The notes beneath the pieces are model-generated. The model ran no database searches. It saw nothing but the letters and a program-made list of their open reading frames with translations, and had not been told where the DNA came from. A stretch of 36,180 nucleotides of DNA from an uncultured Eubacteriales bacterium (GTDB lineage: Bacteria; Bacillota; Clostridia; Christensenellales; Aristaeellaceae): the NCBI GenBank assembly GCA_900540045.1, contig UQEF01000017.1, forward strand, positions 1 to 36,180, read 5' to 3'. This document shows, in pieces, positions 31,380 through 36,180 of this stretch. Both the position numbers and the translations under genes were made by a program. The stretch's first letter is position 1, and each line of letters starts with the position of its first letter.

Positions 31380-32058
31380 CCTGGGGCACCTCCTGATTCT
31401 CGTAGAGCTGGCCGTCCTCGATGCGGATGACGCGCTCGGCGCTTTGAGCTACCTTGGGGTCGTGCGTGATGAGCACGATGGTGTTGCCCGCCTGGTGCAG
31501 TTCGCGGAAGATCTGCAGAATTTCACGTCCGGTTTTTTTGTCCAGATTGCCGGTGGGCTCATCGGCCAGAATCAGGGAGGGTTTGACCGCGATGGCCCGC
31601 GCGATGGCGCAGCGCTGCTGCTGGCCGCCGGAGAGCTGCGCGGGCCGGTGCTTCATGCGCTGGCCCAGACCCACGCGCTCCAGCGCCTCGCGCGCCGCCG
31701 CCCGCCGCTGCGATACGCCCACGCCCTGGTAGATCAGGGGCAGTTCGACATTTTCGAGCGCGGAGAGCTTGGGCAGGAGGTTGAATCCCTGAAAAATGAA
31801 GCCAATCTGCCGGTTGCGGATACGGGCCAGCTGGCGCTCGCGGTACTTCTGGATGGGCTTGTCATTGAGCATATAGCTGCCGCTGTCGGCGGTATCCAGA
31901 CAGCCGATGATGTTCATCAGCGTGCTCTTGCCGCTGCCGGAAGGGCCGATGATGGCCACGTATTCGCCCTTGTCCACGTGCAGGGAAATGTGGTTGAGCG
32001 CATAGATGGTTTCTCCTCCCAGGGTGTAGCGCTTGACCACGTCCGTCATGTCAATCAT
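31360..32058 (-). CDS. MacB/LolD-type ABC transporter ATP-binding protein
   Basis: The 232-residue ATPase has Walker [10 protein letters not shown] (residues 38-46), Q-loop [14 protein letters not shown], signature LSGGQQQR, Walker [13 protein letters not shown] and the H-loop ITHD. All residues are present. It powers the adjacent permease. The ATG at 32058 has a GAGGGGG site about 9 bases upstream and lies 14 bases after the adaptor stop. Its 3' end overlaps the permease gene by 20 bases, so the operon order is adaptor, ATPase, permease. Confidence 0.95.
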   Translation of the reverse strand: MIDMTDVVKRYTLGGETIYALNHISLHVDKGEYVAIIGPSGSGKSTLMNIIGCLDTADSGSYMLNDKPIQKYRERQLARIRNRQIGFIFQGFNLLPKLSALENVELPLIYQGVGVSQRRAAAREALERVGLGQRMKHRPAQLSGGQQQRCAIARAIAVKPSLILADEPTGNLDKKTGREILQIFRELHQAGNTIVLITHDPKVAQSAERVIRIEDGQLYENQEVPQDDLPVV

Positions 32059-32072
32059 GCTGCTTAGCCCCC

Positions 32073-33680
32073 TCAGTTGCCGCGCGTCCGGCCGCCGCCC
32101 GCGGGCGCTCCGCCGCCGGAGGGCATGCCGCCGTCAAACGAACCGCCGGGCATGCCGCCGCCCATGTCCATCATCATGCCGCCCATCCCGTTTTCGCGGC
32201 TGTCGGTGGTGGAGGTGCTGGCCTCGCGGGTAATGAGCACCACATCGCCTTCGCTCAGGCCGCTGAGGACCTCGGCATAGTTTTCGTCGCTCAGGCCGGT
32301 TTCCACAGCGGTGCGCACGCCGGGCTCGCCATCGGCCGCACTGTCGGACTTGAGCCATACATAGCTTTCCCCACGGGAGGTGTTCAGCGCCGCGATAGGC
32401 ACCAGCAGCACGTTTTCGCGTTCCTCCACCAGAATGGTGGCGGTGCCGTTCATGCCCAGCTTGAGCTGATCGTCGCCCTCGATGGTGAGGGTTACGTCAT
32501 AGACGGTCACGCCGCTGGTGGCGGTGCCGATCTGGCTGATCTTGCTGACCGTGCCCGCATAGGTATGATCGGTGATGGCGTCCATGGCCAGTTCCACGTT
32601 CTGCCCGACCTCAACGCTGGTGATGTCCAGTTCATCCACGCTGACGACCATTTCCTTTTCGTCGCCCACATAGAGGGACACCAGCACCGTATCGGCGGCC
32701 TGCTCGGTGGCCGAAGCCGCCACGATGGAGGCTACGATGCCGTCCTGAGGCGCGGTGATTGCGCCGGCGTCGCGCAGGGCCTTCATCTCCTTGATCTGCG
32801 CCGTCTGCTGGGCGCGGGTTTCCAGCAGCGCCTGATAGCTGTCACTGACCGGCACGTTGATCAGGTAGCAGATGCGGTTGCCCTCCCACTTGCGGTCGTT
32901 CTCCTCGATGAACACGCTGTGGATATAGCCTTTTTCAGAGGTGGTCAGCTCATAGGGCATGTGGATATGCGCCGTGGCCGTGCCCAGGGTTTCGCCCTTG
33001 TAGACGATCTCCACCTCGCCGCCCTCCTCGCTGTAGGCGTCGGAGAAGGTGATGGTGGCCATGCCGTTTTCCAGGGCACGCACGGTGCCGTCCAGCGTCA
33101 CGCGGTCGACCTTGACGGTCACGGTGTCGTCGATCTCCCAGTCCTCCTGAGCGGGGAATTCCACGTACATCCACCCATCCAGGGACAGAAGGACGATTGC
33201 GCCGTACTGATCCATCACGTCCTGAATATAGGCGCCCTCGGTGAGATAAACCTCCTTGACACGGCCATACTGCGGCATCTTGAGATACGTCGTGGAGGAA
33301 TAGTCCTCCGCCAGCGTGGCGATTTCGGTTTCTGTGGTCTCAAGCTCCGTTTCCAGCGTTTCAATGGTGGTTTGCAGGGCCACGGCGTCAATGTTCAAAA
33401 GCGGCTGCCCGGCGGTCACGGTGTCGCCCGCTTCCACCAGCGCATCCGTCACCGTCACGGCATAGTCCAGCGCCACATCATCGGTCTGGCTGATGGACAG
33501 CGTGCCCGTACCTGTGACCGTCTTGGAAAGGGACCCGGTGGAAACGGTATATTCCGTATAGGTGCTGCCATCCGTGGCCTGCGCGGCCACAGCCTGCCGT
33601 GACTGGTAATACCGGTAGCCAAAGAATCCCGCGGCGGCCAGAACCACCAGCACTGCCAGCGTTTTGAGGACCTTTTTCAT
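32073..33680 (-). CDS. HlyD/MacA-type efflux adaptor protein
   Basis: The 535-residue protein has an N-terminal transmembrane anchor (residues about 5-22) and a first biotinyl-lipoyl half (TGTLSISQTDDVALDYAV). A short coiled-coil (TTIETLETELETTETEIATL) follows, then a beta-rich centre, a second lipoyl half with GAITAPQDGIVASI, and a C-terminal beta-barrel/membrane-proximal part. The last 35 residues are a Gly/Met/Pro-rich tail (GMGGMMMDMGGGMPGG and more). In a single-membrane cell the adaptor probably acts outside the membrane with the MacB-like permease. AGGAGG precedes the ATG. Promoter boxes upstream (TTGAAA near 33747) are poorly spaced. The long central segment is less conserved than usual. 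Confidence 0.9.
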   Translation of the reverse strand: MKKVLKTLAVLVVLAAAGFFGYRYYQSRQAVAAQATDGSTYTEYTVSTGSLSKTVTGTGTLSISQTDDVALDYAVTVTDALVEAGDTVTAGQPLLNIDAVALQTTIETLETELETTETEIATLAEDYSSTTYLKMPQYGRVKEVYLTEGAYIQDVMDQYGAIVLLSLDGWMYVEFPAQEDWEIDDTVTVKVDRVTLDGTVRALENGMATITFSDAYSEEGGEVEIVYKGETLGTATAHIHMPYELTTSEKGYIHSVFIEENDRKWEGNRICYLINVPVSDSYQALLETRAQQTAQIKEMKALRDAGAITAPQDGIVASIVAASATEQAADTVLVSLYVGDEKEMVVSVDELDITSVEVGQNVELAMDAITDHTYAGTVSKISQIGTATSGVTVYDVTLTIEGDDQLKLGMNGTATILVEERENVLLVPIAALNTSRGESYVWLKSDSAADGEPGVRTAVETGLSDENYAEVLSGLSEGDVVLITREASTSTTDSRENGMGGMMMDMGGGMPGGSFDGGMPSGGGAPAGGGRTRGN

Positions 33681-33790
33681 GGAAAAAACCTCCTGCTATC
33701 AGGCGTATTTGTTTGCTGCCGCTTTATGGTATCGGTCGTACCTTTTCAACGCATGACGGTTTTGTGAAAATTGGGTGTTGGAAGTGGCAT

Positions 33791-33812
33791 AAAAAAAGCC
33801 CCCTGAAGGGGC
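33791..33812 (-). terminator. Intrinsic terminator after the PadR-DUF2812 operon
   Basis: On the minus strand GCCCC and GGGGC pair (plus 33798-33802 and 33808-33812) around a 5-base loop, followed by a seven-base U-tract from the A-run 33791-33797. It lies about 42 bases after the DUF2812 gene stop. Confidence 0.8.
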
Positions 33813-33853
33813 ATGGCATCTTGGAAAGGTTATGGTTTCAGAGGGAACAGGCC

Positions 33854-34396
33854 CTATTTTGCATTCATTCGCTTCCAAAACTGAATGCCGAATTTCAGAA
33901 ATACCGCGATGTAAACAGCCAGAATCAGCAGGTATACGACCGTCACAAACCGGCTGAATGGCTCTGTCCGCTGGCCTTCGACGATCAGCACGGGTACGAT
34001 CACCAGCAGCAAAATGGCCACGAGCGGCAGCATGCGCCCCTTGAGCACCCGCTCCATCATCTCCAGGCGGGATGCGTCGTCGCAGAAGATTTCCGCGTCA
34101 CGCTCCGACGCGGGCGCGGGCTTTCGGAAATAGCTGTAGCCCACATAATCCTGCACGTACTCCCAGCCGCAGTCACGGAACATCTGCACATAGTCTTCGC
34201 GGTGCGCGCGGCCTTCCGGGTTGTAATCCAGCCGGTACACCACCTCCTGCGGCTCGCAGCGTTCAAAGCCGTACACGCCGGGCAGCCTCACCCCTGTGAA
34301 CCGCCACCCCTCCCGGTGCCTCTGGCTGAGATACGCCTCTTCCTTTTCCCATTCAGCCACGGTAAAAAACCGAAATTCCGTCTTTCGCTCCCGCAT
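33854..34396 (-). CDS. DUF2812 membrane protein
   Basis: The 180-residue protein has a cytoplasmic DUF2812 domain, with FRFFTVAEWEKEEAYLSQRHREGW, YRLDYNPEG, DYVQMFRDCGWEYVQDYVGYSYFRKP and then two helices (about residues 122-141 and 150-172). DUF2812 proteins are regularly encoded next to PadR regulators in Bacillota; their function is not established. The start lies 2 bases after the PadR stop, so the two genes are co-translated. A terminator follows. Confidence 0.9.
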   Translation of the reverse strand: MRERKTEFRFFTVAEWEKEEAYLSQRHREGWRFTGVRLPGVYGFERCEPQEVVYRLDYNPEGRAHREDYVQMFRDCGWEYVQDYVGYSYFRKPAPASERDAEIFCDDASRLEMMERVLKGRMLPLVAILLLVIVPVLIVEGQRTEPFSRFVTVVYLLILAVYIAVFLKFGIQFWKRMNAK

Positions 34397-34398
34397 GC

Positions 34399-34713
34399 TC
34401 AGCGCGCCTCCTTCATGGTTTGATACAGCCGCTCGATTCGCTTCATCTCCAGTTCCAAGACCTCCGTGCCCAGCGGCGTAATCTCATAGATCCTTCGCTT
34501 TTCCTCCTCCCGGACAAAGCGGATCAGCCCGTCCTTTTCCATTTTGGACAGACTGCCGTACATCGTGCCCGGGCTTAAGCAGATTTCCCCGTGGGTCAGA
34601 CATTTGACCTTCTGCACGATACCGTAGCCGTGCTGTTGCTCACGAAGGCACAGCAGAATGTAAAATCCGGTTTCCGTCATCGGCACATACACCTTGCGAA
34701 TATGTGCGTCCAT
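34399..34713 (-). CDS. PadR family transcriptional regulator
   Basis: A 104-residue winged-helix regulator of the short PadR type. The core TETGFYILLCLREQQHGYGI, followed by LSPGTMYGSLSKMEKDGLIRF and EEEKRRIYEITPLG, is the PadR DNA-binding domain, with a C-terminal dimerisation helix. ATG 34713 has GGGAGGTGAGG about 6 bases upstream; a downstream Met (TETG) is also possible. It is first in an operon with the DUF2812 gene and is preceded by a promoter with two palindromic sites, so it is probably self-repressing. The ligand is unknown. Confidence 0.94.
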   Translation of the reverse strand: MDAHIRKVYVPMTETGFYILLCLREQQHGYGIVQKVKCLTHGEICLSPGTMYGSLSKMEKDGLIRFVREEEKRRIYEITPLGTEVLELEMKRIERLYQTMKEAR

Positions 34714-34734
34714 GACGCCTCACCTCCCGCAGTA

Positions 34735-34759
34735 CGATATATCGCAGTACGATGTATCG
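34735..34759. promoter_or_regulatory. Probable PadR operator: two palindromic boxes 15 bp apart
   Basis: CGATATATCG (34735-34744, a perfect 10-bp palindrome) and CGATGTATCG (34750-34759, one mismatch) repeat at a 15-bp pitch. Both are within the longer direct repeat GCAGTACGATRTATCG. They lie between the -10 box and the ribosome binding site of padR, where a bound repressor would block transcription. Binding is inference from position and symmetry. Confidence 0.65.
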
Positions 34760-34764
34760 ATGTG

Positions 34765-34793
34765 AGTATAGCACAACCCTGCCGGGGCGTCAA
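34765..34793 (-). promoter_or_regulatory. Sigma-A promoter of padR-DUF2812
   Basis: On the minus strand TTGACG (plus 34788-34793), a 17-base spacer and TGCTATACT, an extended -10 with TATACT at 34765-34770. The initial transcribed region carries the putative operator boxes. Confidence 0.82.
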
Positions 34794-34805
34794 GACCGGT
34801 GGCAT

Positions 34806-34843
34806 AAAAAATGCGGGGACGCTTCGTGCGAAGCGCCCCCGCA
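34806..34843 (-). terminator. Intrinsic terminator after the membrane-anchored hypothetical gene
   Basis: A 14-base stem with one mismatch (plus 34813-34826 and 34829-34842, TG loop) runs on the minus strand into a U-tract from the A-run 34806-34811. It would end transcription of the 34958-35584 gene. The interval 34844-34957 contains further GC-rich inverted repeats (for example agggcc/ggccct near 34876-34895) and no recognisable gene. Confidence 0.8.
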
Positions 34844-34957
34844 ACAGACTGTCAATCAAACTTCCGGGAGGTTCGGAGGGCCGGCAGGCCCTCTGAGCTG
34901 AATTCGTATCGCCCGGCTTTGGCGGGCGGGGAGTTTGCGCCCCCGCATGGAATACCT

Positions 34958-35584
34958 CTACCGCATGTTGTCAATCAGCCACTGCATCAGCTTGAGGGTA
35001 TTGTCCAGGTTTCCGCCGCTGGCCAGCAGGCCCATCACGCAGCCCTCCGGGTTGATGCCGTAGGCCTCCAGACCCGTCAGACTGTCGGTGGGCACGCCCA
35101 TGAGGTATTTCTTGCCGGTTTCGGAGTCTGTCACATAGCCTGCCGTCAGATCGATATCACCCGTTGTCAGCGCGCCGCTTTCGATGTAGGGCGTCAGCTG
35201 CGCCATGGCGCCGCCGGAAGCCAGATTTTGAAACGGTTCCCGCTGAAGCAGATACAGGTCGCCCTGGCCTGCGCTGGACCACACCATCAGCTGCATATCG
35301 CCATAGGTCTGGTCGTAGGCAACGGAGGTGAAGGTGACCTCCTCCATGTCGGGAAACAGCTCAAGGCGCAGCTGCTCCAACAGTGCGTCCAGCTTGTCCT
35401 GGGCCTGTGGAGCCACCACACCCTGGCAGTACCATTCCACTTTGAGGGATTCGGGACTGCGGTAGCGGGTGGTGGTATACAGCAGGTTCCAGCCGAAAAT
35501 CGCCAGACACACCAGCAGCACATACTGCCACCAGGCATAATGAAAATGGGTGCGGATGCGTTCTCTGGTAATGGGGAGTCTCAT
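34958..35584 (-). CDS. Membrane-anchored protein of unknown function
   Basis: I cannot name a family. The 208-residue product has a basic N-terminus with several aromatic residues (ITRERIRTHFHYAWWQY), one transmembrane helix (about 20-38) and an extracytoplasmic domain. Segments such as SLKVEWYCQGVV, GDLYLLQREPFQNLASGGA and MAQLTPYIESG recall pieces of solute-binding proteins, and the total size would be about half of one. Two ATG codons (35590 and 35584) share the GGAGG at about 35595-35599; the 10-base gap favours 35584. It is a single-gene unit with an excellent promoter and a terminator, so it is expressed on its own. Confidence 0.82.
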   Translation of the reverse strand: MRLPITRERIRTHFHYAWWQYVLLVCLAIFGWNLLYTTTRYRSPESLKVEWYCQGVVAPQAQDKLDALLEQLRLELFPDMEEVTFTSVAYDQTYGDMQLMVWSSAGQGDLYLLQREPFQNLASGGAMAQLTPYIESGALTTGDIDLTAGYVTDSETGKKYLMGVPTDSLTGLEAYGINPEGCVMGLLASGGNLDNTLKLMQWLIDNMR

Positions 35585-35615
35585 AGGCATTCATCCTCCA
35601 AAGGGTGTTGAAAGC

Positions 35616-35644
35616 ACTATACTGCCTTGCGCAGCGTATGTCAA
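35616..35644 (-). promoter_or_regulatory. Sigma-A promoter of the membrane-anchored hypothetical gene
   Basis: On the minus strand a perfect TTGACA (plus 35639-35644), a 17-base spacer and TATAGT (35616-35621), about 31 bases before the ATG at 35584. Confidence 0.85.
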
Positions 35645-35719
35645 GGTGGAGGAAGGACCAAATGCACAGATGCGGCATAGGATGCCTGGGGATCAATCCC
35701 CCGGAAGGAGGTAACACGC

Positions 35720-36101
35720 ATGGGTGTTACAAACTCAAACAAAGTGATCAGTACGGACCGCATCGCCTGCGATGGCTCGCTCCGCGTGACGCCGGCGCTG
35801 ACGGCCGCCCCCGATATTCTGACCAATCCGACCGATATTGTCCTGGTGCTGGACCGCTCCGGCAGCATGGCCGGCGCAGCCAGACTCTTTCGACACGCTG
35901 TCTGTTTTCGGAACAGTAAAGGTAAGTGGTGATATGGACACAGATGTGGTCTTTACCGATGTTGAAACGGGAGAGAAATACACAATCGGATACATTACGC
36001 ATGGTATGACGGAAAAAATCAAGCTCGAAAGAGGAAAATGGTACAGTGTTGCGGGCAGTGGTAATCTTACGGTAAAGCCGATCAATGTTCGGGTGGAATA
36101 A
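35720..36101 (+). pseudogene. Broken von Willebrand factor A domain protein, N-terminus joined out of frame to low-GC DNA
   Basis: A very strong AAGGAGGT (35705-35712) precedes ATG 35720. The first 51 residues (start GVTNSNKVISTDRIACDGSL; then PTDIVLVLDRSGSMAG) are the normal beginning of a VWA surface protein. They include the MIDAS DxSxS motif (DRSGS) that binds Mg. After SMAG the usual continuation of about 150 residues of VWA domain is absent, and the frame stops at 35932. From about 35890 a different frame (to 36101) encodes a plausible beta-rich end, with TDVVFTDVETGEKYTIGYIT and a C-terminal KPINVRVE. GC falls from about 72% (35761-35820) to 43-45% (35941-36060) by hand count. Deletion, recombination or an assembly junction are all possible. 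Confidence 0.7.
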
Positions 36102-36108
36102 ATTTGAT

Positions 36109-36180
36109 TTATCTGATAGTTGACCCGGTGATAGAGGGCTTACCCTCCAGCATGGCGAGGATTTCTCTCAAATAGTCTTT
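36109..36180 (-). CDS. Possible C-terminal fragment of a gene entering from the right edge
   Basis: Reading the minus strand from the right edge gives an open frame of 23 codons (KDYLREILAMLEGKPSITG, then STIR) ending in TAA at 36109-36111. It reads like natural protein and has the lower GC of the adjoining segment. It is too short to assign to a family and could be chance. Confidence 0.3.
   Translation of the reverse strand, partial: KDYLREILAMLEGKPSITGSTIR

Noticed and set aside
33720..33755. Promoter for the adaptor-ATPase-permease operon
   Set aside because: A TTGAAA box exists on the minus strand, but the best -10 (CATAAA) is only about 15 bases away and poor. I could not support it.

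Overview
This is chromosomal DNA from a GC-rich, endospore-forming member of the Bacillota, most likely class Clostridia. The evidence is gpr-spoIIP, a deoB-punA-dacF order like the drm-pupG-dacF order of Bacillus subtilis, the nusA/infB-type operon, group II ECF transport genes, AAGGAGG ribosome binding sites and sigma-A promoters with 17-base spacers. Lower-rank placement cannot be fixed from this window. No rRNA, tRNA, CRISPR array or intact insertion sequence was seen. No gene-free stretch exceeds 300 bases; the longest gaps (about 7957-8163, 13400-13571, 33681-33853 and 34714-34957) hold promoters, operators and terminators.

Layout. 1-7059 (+): the 3' part of the translation operon, infB (5' end outside the window), rbfA, nrnA, truB, ribF, then an ArnT-like GT-C glycosyltransferase, closed by a bidirectional terminator shared with a convergent membrane-anchored coiled-coil gene (7126-7956, -). 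8164-13399 (+): a KdgK-like sugar kinase, then an operon with an excellent promoter encoding a SAM hydrolase (DUF62), a UPF0397 ECF S component, a double-ATPase EcfA and EcfT. An intrinsic terminator sits between the S component and the ATPase. 13572-19703 (-): dacF, punA, deoB, galK-like kinase and a secreted solute-binding protein, read in the order SBP-galK-deoB-punA-dacF. 19804-20304 (-): a GNAT acetyltransferase.

20429-24566 (-): a compact wbpA-B-D-E-type operon that should make UDP-2,3-diacetamido-2,3-dideoxy-glucuronic acid. It has its own promoter and terminator. 24651-27340: an RlmL/YpsC-type rRNA methyltransferase (-), a small PF06541-like membrane protein (+) and a WecB-type UDP-GlcNAc 2-epimerase (-). 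wecB follows murI (glutamate racemase) with a clear promoter, so the two probably form one cell-wall precursor operon. 28228-30099 (-): spoIIP and gpr, the sporulation pair. 30192-33680 (-): a MacB/HlyD-type ABC efflux system (adaptor, ATPase, permease). 33854-34713 (-): a PadR regulator with a DUF2812 membrane protein and a probable autoregulatory operator. 34958-35584 (-): a membrane-anchored protein of unknown function.

The right end (35720-36180) is anomalous. A von Willebrand A protein starts with a strong ribosome binding site and a normal MIDAS motif. It is then cut off and joined out of frame to DNA of much lower GC (about 72% before, 43-45% after, by hand count). This looks like a deletion or recombination junction, the edge of a foreign segment, or an assembly chimera.

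The window is mostly core metabolism and envelope biogenesis. The parts most worth a second look are: the 30-bp repeat array in infB; a RibF whose riboflavin kinase half has lost its signature; the SAM hydrolase/ECF operon with its internal terminator; the galactokinase-family enzyme with an altered sugar-binding motif; the PadR operator; and the broken VWA gene.
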